A stretch of DNA of 64,000 nt, from the NCBI GenBank assembly GCA_002737445.1, contig NSIR01000005.1, forward strand, positions 1 to 64,000, in the 5' to 3' direction. Shown piece after piece: positions 27,033 through 36,291 of this stretch. The position numbers and the translations under genes were made by a program. Numbering within the stretch: the first letter of the stretch is position 1; each line of letters starts with the position of its first letter. This DNA comes from Nitrosarchaeum sp. (GTDB lineage Archaea > Thermoproteota > Nitrososphaeria > Nitrososphaerales > Nitrosopumilaceae). Below the pieces are notes generated by a model that worked only from the letters and a program-made list of their open reading frames with translations, was not told where the DNA came from and did not search any database.

Positions 27033-28127
27033 ATGAGTTATGTGGAAGAAATAAAAAAACAAAAATTAAAAACTGGATTTACTACAGGTACTTCTGCAAC
27101 AGCTGCTGCAAAAGCTGGATTATTGTCAATTATTAATCAAATAAAAATTGAAGATGTTGATGTTAAATTACCTAAAGGAAGTTTGATTAAAATTCCAATT
27201 CATTTATTACAATTTAATGAAAATACAGCAAAATGTTCTGTAATAAAAGATGGTGGAGATGATCCAGATGTCACTCACGGTGCAGAGATAATAGTAGAAT
27301 TATCATTTACAGATAAAATTAATGAAATTGATATTGATGGTGGAGAAGGAGTAGGAATAGTTACTAAACCAGGATTAGGTCTTGAAATCAATAAAGCTGC
27401 AATAAATCCAGTTCCAAAAAAAATGATATGTGAAAATTTAAGAGAAGTTGTGGATAAATATAATTTAAAAAAAGGTATCAAAATCATAATTTCGGTTCCA
27501 AAGGGAAAGGAGTTAGGTCCTAAAACAGACAATCCAAGACTGGGTATTTTGAATGGGATTTCAATTTTAGGTACAAGTGGTATTGTAATACCATTTTCAA
27601 CTGCATCATACGCAGCTTCAATTAGACAAAATCTAGATGTTTCAATTGCGATGGGAAATTCTACGGTAGTACTTACTACTGGTGGAAGAAGTGAAGATTA
27701 CGTAAAAAAAATAATAGATTTACCAGAACATTGTTTTGTGCAAATGGGTGATTTTTCTGGGTATACAATACAACAATGTGCAAGAAAAGAGATCAAAAAA
27801 GCATATGTTGTAGGTTTTATTGGAAAATTAGCTAAAATGGCAATGGGTGTAAAACAAACACATGTAAAAGGTTCTAAAGTAGATATGAGTTTTTTAGCAG
27901 AGTTAGCTAGAAAATGTAATGCAAATGAAACAATAATTCAAAGCATAAAGAAAGCAAATACTGCTAGACATGTATCTGAAATTATTATAGAAAATAATGT
28001 AGGTGGATTCTTTGATGAAATATGCAATGAAACATACAAACACATGAGAAAACACTCTGAAGAAAAAGTCGAATTGGATGTAATATTGTTTGATTTTGAT
28101 GGGAATATATTGGCTAGAAAGTTCTAG
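27033..28127 (+). CDS. cbiD: Cobalt-precorrin-5B (C1)-methyltransferase CbiD
   Basis: The 364-residue protein matches CbiD throughout: Leu-Lys-Thr-Gly-Phe-Thr-Thr-Gly-Thr-Ser-Ala-Thr-Ala-Ala at the start, Lys-Asp-Gly-Gly-Asp-Asp-Pro-Asp-Val-Thr-His-Gly (residues about 71-82), and Gly-Asp-Phe-Ser-Gly-Tyr. CbiD methylates C1 of the corrin ring in the anaerobic (cobalt-early) route. First gene of a run cbiD-cbiG-cbiX-cbiC. No cobalamin riboswitch is recognisable in the AT-rich region upstream. Confidence 0.95.
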   Translation: MSYVEEIKKQKLKTGFTTGTSATAAAKAGLLSIINQIKIEDVDVKLPKGSLIKIPIHLLQFNENTAKCSVIKDGGDDPDVTHGAEIIVELSFTDKINEIDIDGGEGVGIVTKPGLGLEINKAAINPVPKKMICENLREVVDKYNLKKGIKIIISVPKGKELGPKTDNPRLGILNGISILGTSGIVIPFSTASYAASIRQNLDVSIAMGNSTVVLTTGGRSEDYVKKIIDLPEHCFVQMGDFSGYTIQQCARKEIKKAYVVGFIGKLAKMAMGVKQTHVKGSKVDMSFLAELARKCNANETIIQSIKKANTARHVSEIIIENNVGGFFDEICNETYKHMRKHSEEKVELDVILFDFDGNILARKF

Positions 28128-28164
28128 TAGCAAGGTATTTTATTTAATTGAATGAAATTTAATT

Positions 28165-29217
28165 ATGGAAAAAATTTCAATACTTGCAATAACAAAAAAT
28201 GGGGTAAATATAGGGCTAAAATTAAAACAACATTTTCCAAACTGGGATATTTTTGCGCCAATAAAATTTTTGAGTGAAAACAATCAAATAATTTGGTATT
28301 CAGATTCTACAACTGAAAAAATTGTTGAACTTTTTAAAAACAATAATGCAATAATTTGTTTATTTTCATTAGGTGCAGTAATAAGATTAATTGCACCGTA
28401 TTTAAAAGACAAAAAAACTGATCCTGCGGTAATTGTAATTGACGATCAGAGTAATTTTGTAATAAGTGTTTTATCTGGACATTTGGGTGGAGCAAATGAA
28501 TTGACGCAAATTATTGCTCAAAAATTAGATTCAATACCGGTAATTACAACTGCAGCTGATGTCAATAAAACAATAGCAGTTGATCTTGTTGGAAAGGAAT
28601 TTGGTTGGAAAATAGATGATGGTTCAACAGTAACTAAAATTAGTGCACATATGATAAATGAGGAAAATATTGCCATATATCAAGAAGTAGGTAAAATGAA
28701 TTGGTTTAAAGAATTACCAAAAAATGTAAAAATTTATCATAGTCTAGAAGAAATGCAAAATTCGAATTCTAGTGGGTATTTGATAATTTCTGATAGAATT
28801 TTTGAGGGTGATTTTCTTAAAAATTCCGTAGTTTATAGACCTCCTAGTCTAGTAGTAGGAATTGGATTGCATTGGGATACATCTAAAGAAAAAATAAAAG
28901 AATGTTTGGATTTTTGTTTACAAAAATTCAAGCTAAGTGAAAAATCAATTGTAAAATTAGTTTCTATAAAAAAACCAGAAAATGTGAAAGGGCTAGTTGA
29001 TATTGGAAAAGAAATGGGAATTGCTGTGGAATATGTAAATAGAGAAGATTTAGCAAAAATTTCTATTCCTAATCCATCAGACACAGTTAGAGCATTTGAA
29101 GGAACTTCAAGTGTGTCAGAGGCTGCAGCAATAAAAGTATCAGGTGGAAAGTTAATTGTTGAAAAACAAAAATTTCCTCCAGATTTAACTATAGCAATAG
29201 CGAGGATATTAGATTGA
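28165..29217 (+). CDS. cbiG: Cobalt-precorrin-5A hydrolase CbiG
   Basis: The 350-residue protein has the CbiG N-terminal and middle domains (Ser-Leu-Gly-Ala-Val-Ile-Arg-Leu-Ile-Ala-Pro near 72-82; Leu-Ser-Gly-His-Leu-Gly-Gly-Ala-Asn near 107-115) and the CbiG/CobE C-terminal domain (Val-Val-Gly-Ile-Gly near 229). It opens the delta-lactone of cobalt-precorrin-5A and releases acetaldehyde, the step before CbiD. It overlaps cbiX by 4 bases. Confidence 0.93.
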   Translation: MEKISILAITKNGVNIGLKLKQHFPNWDIFAPIKFLSENNQIIWYSDSTTEKIVELFKNNNAIICLFSLGAVIRLIAPYLKDKKTDPAVIVIDDQSNFVISVLSGHLGGANELTQIIAQKLDSIPVITTAADVNKTIAVDLVGKEFGWKIDDGSTVTKISAHMINEENIAIYQEVGKMNWFKELPKNVKIYHSLEEMQNSNSSGYLIISDRIFEGDFLKNSVVYRPPSLVVGIGLHWDTSKEKIKECLDFCLQKFKLSEKSIVKLVSIKKPENVKGLVDIGKEMGIAVEYVNREDLAKISIPNPSDTVRAFEGTSSVSEAAAIKVSGGKLIVEKQKFPPDLTIAIARILD

Positions 29218-29966
29218 AACGTGGATTATTACTAATTGACAGAGGTAGTAGAGAAAGAGAAGCCTCTGAAGAATTAGAAGTTATTTGTAATGCAATTAAA
29301 ATAAAGGGAAATTATGTATTTGCAGAATATTGTTTTCTAGAAGTAGAACCCCCATTTATCGAAGATGGGATTGCTAAATGTCTAAAATATGATATAGATA
29401 ATTTAACAATAGTTCCTTATTTTCTATATCCTGGAAAAAAAGTAAAAAATGCAGTTACAGATGTAATGAAATTTCAAAAAGATACCAAAGTAAAATTTGT
29501 TGTTACTAGACCAATGAGTATGCATAAAACTCTAATAAATTTAGTTGCAAATAGAATATCTACAACTTTACAAGAAAATCATGTTACAATTCCAGAAAAG
29601 GATGTAGATGTATTAATTATTGGACATGGTAGTAAAGATCCTAATGCACAAATGTCATTAGATTATGTTGTAAATGGATTAAAAAAAAGTTATAGAAATG
29701 TGGATAAGTGTTGGTTAGAGATAGAACAACCAGATATTGTACAAGGAATAAAAACTTGTGAAAAAAATGATCCTAAGATTCTAGTAATTGTATTTTATTT
29801 CTTACATGAAGGTGCGCATGTAAAAATTGATGTAAATAATGATCTTTTACCAGCACTTCAGAATTCAAATATAAAGAAAACATACGTCACAAAACATTTA
29901 GGAACTGATGAAAAAATGATTGAATTAATAATGGAAAGAACAAGAGAAGTAGAAAATGCAAACTAG
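29214..29966 (+). CDS. cbiX: Sirohydrochlorin cobaltochelatase CbiX, two-domain form
   Basis: The 250-residue protein contains two repeats of the chelatase half-domain: Leu-Ile-Asp-Arg-Gly-Ser-Arg-Glu-Arg-Glu at the start and Leu-Ile-Ile-Gly-His-Gly-Ser-Lys-Asp near residue 129. The first copy has Arg where the second has the metal-binding His, so the second half keeps the His-Gly-Ser and a later Leu-His-Glu-Gly-Ala-His. It inserts Co(II) into sirohydrochlorin, defining a cobalt-early pathway. The TTG start overlaps the end of cbiG, and the end overlaps cbiC by 11 bases: translational coupling is likely. Confidence 0.88.
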   Translation: MKRGLLLIDRGSREREASEELEVICNAIKIKGNYVFAEYCFLEVEPPFIEDGIAKCLKYDIDNLTIVPYFLYPGKKVKNAVTDVMKFQKDTKVKFVVTRPMSMHKTLINLVANRISTTLQENHVTIPEKDVDVLIIGHGSKDPNAQMSLDYVVNGLKKSYRNVDKCWLEIEQPDIVQGIKTCEKNDPKILVIVFYFLHEGAHVKIDVNNDLLPALQNSNIKKTYVTKHLGTDEKMIELIMERTREVENAN

Positions 29967-30597
29967 AAAGGGTCAATCAATTGAAGATGCAAGTATGCAA
30001 ATGATTGATGATGAAATAGGTATTCATCAGTATAATGAAAAGGAATGGCCTATTGTTAGAAGAGTAATTCATTCAACTGCAGATTTTGATTTTGCAAAAG
30101 AAAATAAAATACTTTTTCATAAAAAAGCTATTGAAAGTGGATTGAGTGCTCTAAAAAATAAATGTAGTATTGTAGTTGATGTAAATGGTGTAATCGGTGG
30201 ATTAAATAAACAAAATCCAATTGATTTTCAAAATAAGATAGTTTGTAATATTTCAAATGTGGAAATTATGGAGATTGCAAAAAAAGAAAATAAAACACGA
30301 TCTCAAGTATCAATGAGATCTGCATTATCAGATATTGATGGTGGAATACTTGCAATTGGAAATGCACCCACTGCACTTTTGGAAGTAATACAAATGGTAA
30401 GAGAGGGTATTGTAAAACCTGCGTTAATTATTGGAATTCCTGTAGGATTCATTTGTGCTACAGAATCAAAAGAAGAATTGATAAAATTAACAGATACACC
30501 ATTTATCACAAATATAGGAAGAAAGGGAGGAAGTTCATCAGCATCAGCAATAATTAATGCATTATACAAACTTGTAAGAGCAGAATTAATTTCTTGA
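29956..30597 (+). CDS. cbiC: Cobalt-precorrin-8 methylmutase CbiC
   Basis: The 213-residue protein has the CbiC/CobH motifs: Arg-Arg-Val-Ile-His-Ser-Thr-Ala-Asp-Phe-Asp (about residues 35-45) with the catalytic histidine, and Pro-Ala-Leu-Ile-Ile-Gly-Ile-Pro-Val-Gly-Phe (about 155-165). It moves the C11 methyl group to C12, giving cobyrinic acid. It overlaps cbiX upstream by 11 bases and the convergent cbiA by 12. Length is normal. Confidence 0.94.
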   Translation: MQTRKGQSIEDASMQMIDDEIGIHQYNEKEWPIVRRVIHSTADFDFAKENKILFHKKAIESGLSALKNKCSIVVDVNGVIGGLNKQNPIDFQNKIVCNISNVEIMEIAKKENKTRSQVSMRSALSDIDGGILAIGNAPTALLEVIQMVREGIVKPALIIGIPVGFICATESKEELIKLTDTPFITNIGRKGGSSSASAIINALYKLVRAELIS

Positions 30598-31938
30598 GTA
30601 ATTAATACAATTTTTTACAAAAATTTTTGCATAATTAGAACTGTCAAAATAGAGATGTCCATATGAGGCAAGGGTATTGTGTTGAATCATTCCGTCTTTA
30701 TGATTTTTGATTCCTTGACCAACATCTAATTCATATGCAAATTTCGAATCAGACGAAACAGAATCTAATTCGGAATAGTGAAATTCGTGTCCACGTAAAT
30801 CATGTTTTTTATCTGAAATAATATTTTTAGAGATTATTTTACCTTTAGTATAATTTAATTTCATTTTATGAGTCATTTTTGTTTCTGCATCAAAAAGACC
30901 GACCATTTTATATTTTTTATTTCCATAATCAATAGATTTTGTTAGATACATCAATCCTCCACATTCAGCATAAATTGGAGTATTATCTTCAGATAGTTTT
31001 TTTATAGTTTTTTTCATAAGTTGATTTTTTTCAAGTGAATCACTTAGAATTTCTGGGAATCCACCTCCTATGTAGATTCCATCAGATATTGGAATTATTT
31101 TATCATTTACTGGACTAAAAAACTTTAGATTTGCACCTTCCCGCTGTAATGCTTGTAGATTATCACGATAGTAAAAATTAAAAGAGCTATCTAGTGCAAT
31201 TGCAATTGTAATTTTTGATTTTTTAATTGTAATAGTATATTTTTTATCAATAGGTGTAGGGTTTTTCATGATTTCTAAAATTTTTTCAATATCAAGTGAA
31301 TTGGAAATTATTTTGGATATTTTTTCTATTTTATATTTAAGATTTTTTTCGGATGCTGGAATCAATCCAAGATGTCTAGATTCAAAATTTAATTCAGAAT
31401 TTTTATAAATTATTCCCACAATTGGAAGTTTCGTGATTTCAAGAGCTTGCCTACATAGATTTTCATGCTTTTGACTACCAATTTTGTTTAAAATAATTCC
31501 TGAAATTCTAGAATTTCTATGAAATTTTTGAAATCCAAGTGCTGTTGCTGCAATTGATCTAGCAGTCTTACTTGCATCTAAAATTAGAATCACAGGGGAT
31601 TTTGTTAGTGATGCAACGTGTTGGGTGCTAGCATAGTTTGAATCTCCACTAAATCCATCATAATACCCCATCACACCCTCTATTACAGAAATATCAGATT
31701 TTGAATGAGATACAAAGCTCTCTAAAAGTTTATTTTTTCCCATTAACCAAACGTCAAGATTTGATGTTTCATTTTTCGATATGCTTGAAAGATAGCTAGG
31801 ATCAATGTAATCAGGACCTACTTTGAAGGGTTGTACCGAAAATCCTTTTTTCTGTAAAGCATAGATAATAGCACAAGTGATGGTTGTCTTTCCAACCCCA
31901 CTTGTTGCTCCTGCTATTGTAATTCTGGGTATTTTCAA
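30586..31938 (-). CDS. cbiA: Cobyrinate a,c-diamide synthase CbiA/CobB
   Basis: The 450-residue enzyme has an N-terminal ATP-binding domain (Gly-Ala-Thr-Ser-Gly-Val-Gly-Lys-Thr-Thr, about residues 9-18) and a C-terminal class I glutamine amidotransferase domain with Glu-Cys-Gly-Gly-Leu-Met-Tyr-Leu (about 325-332), whose cysteine is the nucleophile, and a later His. It amidates the a and c side chains of cobyrinate. It reads toward cbiC and is divergent from cobO. Confidence 0.93.
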   Translation of the reverse strand: MKIPRITIAGATSGVGKTTITCAIIYALQKKGFSVQPFKVGPDYIDPSYLSSISKNETSNLDVWLMGKNKLLESFVSHSKSDISVIEGVMGYYDGFSGDSNYASTQHVASLTKSPVILILDASKTARSIAATALGFQKFHRNSRISGIILNKIGSQKHENLCRQALEITKLPIVGIIYKNSELNFESRHLGLIPASEKNLKYKIEKISKIISNSLDIEKILEIMKNPTPIDKKYTITIKKSKITIAIALDSSFNFYYRDNLQALQREGANLKFFSPVNDKIIPISDGIYIGGGFPEILSDSLEKNQLMKKTIKKLSEDNTPIYAECGGLMYLTKSIDYGNKKYKMVGLFDAETKMTHKMKLNYTKGKIISKNIISDKKHDLRGHEFHYSELDSVSSDSKFAYELDVGQGIKNHKDGMIQHNTLASYGHLYFDSSNYAKIFVKNCINYSRN

Positions 31939-32028
31939 TTCATATATTTAGAATCGTTTTAATTTAAATTAATATATTTTTTATAAATAAAACTTAATGT
32001 TTTTACTAGGATAACTCATTAATTATCT

Positions 32029-32562
32029 ATGGATAATGATGGGTTAACTATTGTATATACTGGAAAAGGTAAAGGAAAAACCACTGCTGCTTTAGGAATT
32101 GCATTAAGGGCAACTGGGTATGGGAAAAAAACCTGCATGATACAATTTATCAAAGGATCATGGCATTATGGTGAAATGTATTCATCTAAAAGACTTGAAC
32201 CTGAATTTGAAATGATTGCTATTGGAAAGGGATTTGTAGGAATAATGGATGATAAGAGCGCTAGAGAAGAACATGAAATGATTGCAAAAGATGCAATTAA
32301 AATAAGTATTGAAAAAATTCAATCAGGAAAATATGACATTATAATTTTAGATGAGATAAATTATGCAATAAATTTAGGTCTAGTGAAAATTGAAGATATT
32401 ATTGATATAATTAAATCAAAACCAAGTACATTGGATCTTGTATTAACAGGAAATTATGCGAAAGATGAAATAATTGAATTGGCAGATCTAGTCACAGAAA
32501 TGAGAGAAATTAAACATCCATTTCAACGTGGCATAAAAGCAAAAAAAGGAATTGATTTCTAA
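32029..32562 (+). CDS. cobO: Cob(I)yrinic acid a,c-diamide adenosyltransferase, CobO/BtuR type
   Basis: The 177-residue protein has the P-loop Gly-Lys-Gly-Lys-Gly-Lys-Thr-Thr-Ala near residue 12, Ile-Gln-Phe-Ile-Lys-Gly and the Ile-Ile-Leu-Asp-Glu-Ile-Asn motif near 104, all as in CobA/BtuR. It transfers the adenosyl group of ATP to cobalt(I) corrinoids and may also salvage corrinoids. It is 40 bases upstream of the aIF2-alpha gene, same strand. Confidence 0.93.
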   Translation: MDNDGLTIVYTGKGKGKTTAALGIALRATGYGKKTCMIQFIKGSWHYGEMYSSKRLEPEFEMIAIGKGFVGIMDDKSAREEHEMIAKDAIKISIEKIQSGKYDIIILDEINYAINLGLVKIEDIIDIIKSKPSTLDLVLTGNYAKDEIIELADLVTEMREIKHPFQRGIKAKKGIDF

Positions 32563-32602
32563 CTAGCAACATTAATTTACAGATTAAAGAAAATTACAAG
32601 AA

Positions 32603-33400
32603 ATGTCTACAGAAGTCCAAGAGATGCCAGAACAAGGAGAAATTGTTCTTGCTACAATAACTAAAGTAATGGATCATGGAGCATATGTTACTTTAGACGA
32701 ATATAATGAAATTCAAGGATTTTTACATATTTCAGAAATTGCACCAGGTTGGATTAGATCAGTAAGTAAATTTGTTAAAGATGGTGAAAAAAAAGTATTA
32801 TTAGTAAAAAAAGTAAACCCGGGGAGAGGTGATATTGATCTTTCATTAAAACAAGTATCAAAAGATCAAAAGAAACAAAAATTAAAAGAAGTAAAGAAAT
32901 TTGAAAAAGGAAAAACACTACTACAAAATGTTAAAGAAAAAGGAGATCTTTCTGATGAAGACATTGAAAAGTTAGAAGATTGTATTTATTCAAAATTTGA
33001 TTCTGTATATGATGCATTTATTGAAATTGGAAGAAATGGAATAGAATCAATAAAAGAATTAAAGATTCCTAAAAAAACTGCAACAGTTATTGAAGAAATA
33101 TGTTCTAAAATTAAACTACCTTCAGTAGAAATTAGAGGAATTATGGAAATTACGAATAATAAATCAGACGGAGTTGAAATTATAAAAAAAGCACTTTTGG
33201 ATGCAACAAAAAAAGATCCTACTATAGATATCACTTATTTGGGTGCTCCAAAATATAGACTGTCTATTACTTCAGAAGATTTCAAATCTGCTGAAAAAAC
33301 TCTAAAACCAATAATAATAGAAATTCAGGAAAGCATAGAAAAAAAGAAAGGTTCATTCAAATTTACTAGAGAAGAATCTAAAAAAACAAGAGAGAATTAA
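32603..33400 (+). CDS. Translation initiation factor aIF2 subunit alpha
   Basis: The 265-residue protein has an N-terminal S1 domain (Gly-Glu-Ile-Val-Leu-Ala-Thr-Ile, Gly-Ala-Tyr-Val, Gly-Phe-Leu-His-Ile-Ser-Glu-Ile, about 10-85), a helical middle (about 90-175) and an alpha/beta C-terminal domain (about 180-265) that binds aIF2-gamma. With gamma and beta it brings Met-tRNAi to the ribosome. The eIF2-alpha serine loop region has no clear phosphorylation site. Nop10 follows by one base; the gamma subunit is at 36653. Confidence 0.94.
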   Translation: MSTEVQEMPEQGEIVLATITKVMDHGAYVTLDEYNEIQGFLHISEIAPGWIRSVSKFVKDGEKKVLLVKKVNPGRGDIDLSLKQVSKDQKKQKLKEVKKFEKGKTLLQNVKEKGDLSDEDIEKLEDCIYSKFDSVYDAFIEIGRNGIESIKELKIPKKTATVIEEICSKIKLPSVEIRGIMEITNNKSDGVEIIKKALLDATKKDPTIDITYLGAPKYRLSITSEDFKSAEKTLKPIIIEIQESIEKKKGSFKFTREESKKTREN

Positions 33401-33401
33401 A

Positions 33402-33557
33402 ATGAGATTTCAATTAAGAAGATGCCCAAAGTGTAATCACTATTCATTAAAAGAAAAGTGTCCATTATGTAATGAAGATACAGTTTCTGCACATCCAGCT
33501 AAATTTTCACCAGATGATAAATACATGCGATATAGATTAGCTGAAAGATATAATTAA
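33402..33557 (+). CDS. nop10: H/ACA RNP protein Nop10
   Basis: The 51-residue protein starts one base after the aIF2-alpha stop. It has the zinc ribbon Cys-Pro-Lys-Cys (about 8-11) and Cys-Pro-Leu-Cys (about 20-23), then the Pro-Ala-Lys-Phe-Ser-Pro-Asp-Asp-Lys-Tyr motif and a basic helix. Nop10 is part of the archaeal H/ACA complex with Cbf5, Gar1 and L7Ae that makes pseudouridine in RNA. Linkage with aIF2-alpha is common in archaea. Confidence 0.95.
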   Translation: MRFQLRRCPKCNHYSLKEKCPLCNEDTVSAHPAKFSPDDKYMRYRLAERYN

Positions 33558-33568
33558 AAAAGATAAAA

Positions 33569-35704
33569 TTATTTTAATGAAACAAAGTCCTTGTTTACCT
33601 GATAAACAAAGACACCAATCAGTGGTTGACCTTTCTCACCATTGAAACTTGGAGATGCATGTACCAGTTTTAATGGACCGTTACTATCAGATGGATATTT
33701 AATATCTTTGACATAAATTGGTATAAATCCTGGCTGATATGTTTCAGATTCTTGATTTGTTTGTAAATTAAGATATTCTATAACTGTAAATGGAAACATT
33801 TTACCAAGTAATGTATTATTCCAAAAATAATTAGTTCCAGTAATACCATCTGATTCTAAATATTGTGCCAAGGGTACACCTGCAATATGCATAAACCATG
33901 ATTTTTTGGATTCATCACCACCACCTTGTAATATGTAAAGTGGTTGTTCATTATAATCAATATTTAATCTCTCACCTGAAACAAAAACTACAACATAATC
34001 TGCTTGCATATCTTGTAACATTTTCCATCCATCTTCAGGGGAACTAGAAAACATTTGTGCGACATTTTTGATAATATGATCAATTAGTGTTGAATTATCA
34101 TTTATTGTCGCTCTTTCCCCTAGTGTGGAAATCCAATATCCATAATCCCACCATGATGCTATTACTGCATCTTTAGGTGTATTATTTTTTATCCAGTCCA
34201 TAGATTCAGTCCAATCATTTGTAGAAACAGGATAGATAGAACCACCATTAAAAATTGTAGGTGGCATTTTTGCTGATGTGATCCAATTACTATTTGTTGG
34301 AAAAGAAAGTGGAATTAATAAAAGAATTATTATTCCTAAAAGAAAAAAATATTTAAAAAGTGAATTTTTGAAATTTTTTCTTTCAGTACTGTTAAAAATT
34401 TCTTTTACAAGTAAAGATAATCCTAATGAAGATAATATGATTAAAGATAATGATGCAAAAAGTTCTAATCTTATAAATGCAGAACTAATGTATATGCCAA
34501 ATAAACCAATAATCAATGAAAATGATATCATATCATTTTTCAAATAAATTGAATTTTTTATTTGATTATTTCTTAGAAGTAACCAAATTCCTAATGCTGC
34601 AAAAATCATTAAAATTGAATGAAAAAAGAATGATTGTTCTATATTTGTAGTAGCGTGTTCCGAAACTGAATCAGTTAAAGGATTTGCAGTTGTAAGCAAT
34701 GGATAAATTGCATTAAGATACCTAAAGCTTGGAAGTGGTAAAAAGTGTGTACTAGAATTAATTATAAAAATAAACATAATAAATATCAAAATAATAGCTA
34801 AAAATAACAAGCCATTTCTTGTTTTTTTGATTTCACTACTTTTATGCTGAATAAAAATACAGACTATTAGAAAAATAGTTGGGAATATTAGTACAATACC
34901 ACCCAATCCAAAAATAAAAGTTGTCACTCGTTCAAAAGCAAGAGATGTGATTATCACTACAGATGTAAAAAGAGGAATTGCCCAGATAATAAATTTATGA
35001 TCGGATCTTAGAAATGGTAGTGTAAGGAAAAAAACACCAAGCGGAATTATAAAAAATTGACTTCCACCCCAAGCTGATATTGCCAAAGGTACAGTAATTC
35101 CTGCAATGATTAGTTTTATAATTGATATTTTTTTATTTTTAGAATTTATACCGCTAAGAAAAAAGTAAGTTGCTAAAATACCAAGAAATAATCCTAGTGG
35201 TTCGGATTTGAACCAACCAATAGTTCCTCTTAATATAATTGGTAAAGAAACTGAGAAAAATAATGCAGAAAATAATCCAGCTGTTGTTCCACCAATTACT
35301 CTCACTAGTGCAAAAATCACAATAACACTTAGGGAACCAAAAATTACAGGAAAAAGTATTGTAAAGTCATAAAGATCCATTCCACCACCGAAAATCCAAT
35401 AAGTGTAAGCAGCAATCATGTGAAGTGCCACTTGTGAAGTTTGTGAAACGTCTCTACCATGAGGATACCAACTATGATCGTCATTCCAATCAAAATATGC
35501 AGTTATTCCATTATCAACTATATATTGTGTAGCTCTATAATTGAAAAATGGATCAAATTCATTTAGTTCCCAACCATAATCAGCTGCTTGGGATCTTACT
35601 AAAAATGAAATTGAAAATGACAGAGAAAGTATTCCTATAACCAAAAGATGTTGTAATTTTAAATCAAATTTTCCTACTGAAAGTAAAGTTTTGTTTGATA
35701 TCAA
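33569..35704 (-). CDS. Oligosaccharyltransferase AglB/STT3
   Basis: The 711-residue protein has an N-terminal membrane domain of about 12 helices and a soluble C-terminal domain. The first luminal loop has Asn-Glu-Phe-Asp-Pro-Phe-Phe-Asn-Tyr (about 48-56), with the metal-binding aspartate; a second acidic motif is in the next loops. The substrate motif Trp-Trp-Asp-Tyr-Gly-Tyr-Trp lies near residue 522. It moves a lipid-linked glycan onto asparagine of secreted proteins such as S-layer proteins. Its end faces the nop10 end with an 11-base gap. Confidence 0.95.
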   Translation of the reverse strand: MISNKTLLSVGKFDLKLQHLLVIGILSLSFSISFLVRSQAADYGWELNEFDPFFNYRATQYIVDNGITAYFDWNDDHSWYPHGRDVSQTSQVALHMIAAYTYWIFGGGMDLYDFTILFPVIFGSLSVIVIFALVRVIGGTTAGLFSALFFSVSLPIILRGTIGWFKSEPLGLFLGILATYFFLSGINSKNKKISIIKLIIAGITVPLAISAWGGSQFFIIPLGVFFLTLPFLRSDHKFIIWAIPLFTSVVIITSLAFERVTTFIFGLGGIVLIFPTIFLIVCIFIQHKSSEIKKTRNGLLFLAIILIFIMFIFIINSSTHFLPLPSFRYLNAIYPLLTTANPLTDSVSEHATTNIEQSFFFHSILMIFAALGIWLLLRNNQIKNSIYLKNDMISFSLIIGLFGIYISSAFIRLELFASLSLIILSSLGLSLLVKEIFNSTERKNFKNSLFKYFFLLGIIILLLIPLSFPTNSNWITSAKMPPTIFNGGSIYPVSTNDWTESMDWIKNNTPKDAVIASWWDYGYWISTLGERATINDNSTLIDHIIKNVAQMFSSSPEDGWKMLQDMQADYVVVFVSGERLNIDYNEQPLYILQGGGDESKKSWFMHIAGVPLAQYLESDGITGTNYFWNNTLLGKMFPFTVIEYLNLQTNQESETYQPGFIPIYVKDIKYPSDSNGPLKLVHASPSFNGEKGQPLIGVFVYQVNKDFVSLK

Positions 35705-35800
35705 TTATATTTTTACCAAAAACTTTGCTTATTACTCTTTGTGTAAAAAAAATTAAAAACGTTCGTATTAAAAATAATAATTAAAATATATAATGATTAT

Positions 35801-36256
35801 TTAAGGAGAAAATTTTCCTATTAATTGAGCTTCTGCAATAATGTGATTTTTCATAGATGCTTCTACTTGTTCTTTTGAAGCACCTACATTCAAATTTAAT
35901 TTATTATCTAATGCATATAATTTGAAAATATATTTATGTTCTTTATCAGGGGGAGCTGGACCTCCATAACCAATTTCTCCAAAGTCAGTTTTACCCTCAA
36001 TTGCACCTGTTGGAATAGAATTTTCTTTAATTTCTTTTGTTGTAGATTCAATATTCCATAATATCCAGTGAACCCAAATTTTTCCTACAACATTCATTGC
36101 ATCAGGATCATCCATTATTAGTACTAGTGATTTAGTATTTTGTGGTATTTGTTTAATATTTAGTGGTGGATTTATGTTGTTATTTTTATAACCATATTTT
36201 TTTGGGATTTCTTGCCCATTTTTAAAAGCATTACTTTCTAAAATTAAATTATCCAT
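35801..36256 (-). CDS. YbhB/YbcL-type PEBP family protein
   Basis: The 151-residue protein shows the PEBP motifs: Pro-Pro-Leu-Asn-Ile near 30, Leu-Ile-Met-Asp-Asp-Pro-Asp-Ala near 46-53, Trp-Val-His-Trp-Ile-Leu-Trp-Asn-Ile near 62-70 and Tyr-Gly-Gly-Pro-Ala-Pro-Pro near 97-103, forming the anion-binding pocket. The family binds phosphorylated ligands; in bacteria and archaea no clear role is known. No signal peptide is present. Confidence 0.92.
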   Translation of the reverse strand: MDNLILESNAFKNGQEIPKKYGYKNNNINPPLNIKQIPQNTKSLVLIMDDPDAMNVVGKIWVHWILWNIESTTKEIKENSIPTGAIEGKTDFGEIGYGGPAPPDKEHKYIFKLYALDNKLNLNVGASKEQVEASMKNHIIAEAQLIGKFSP

Positions 36257-36291
36257 TCAAATCATAGATAAATTCAACAAATTAAATTTTA

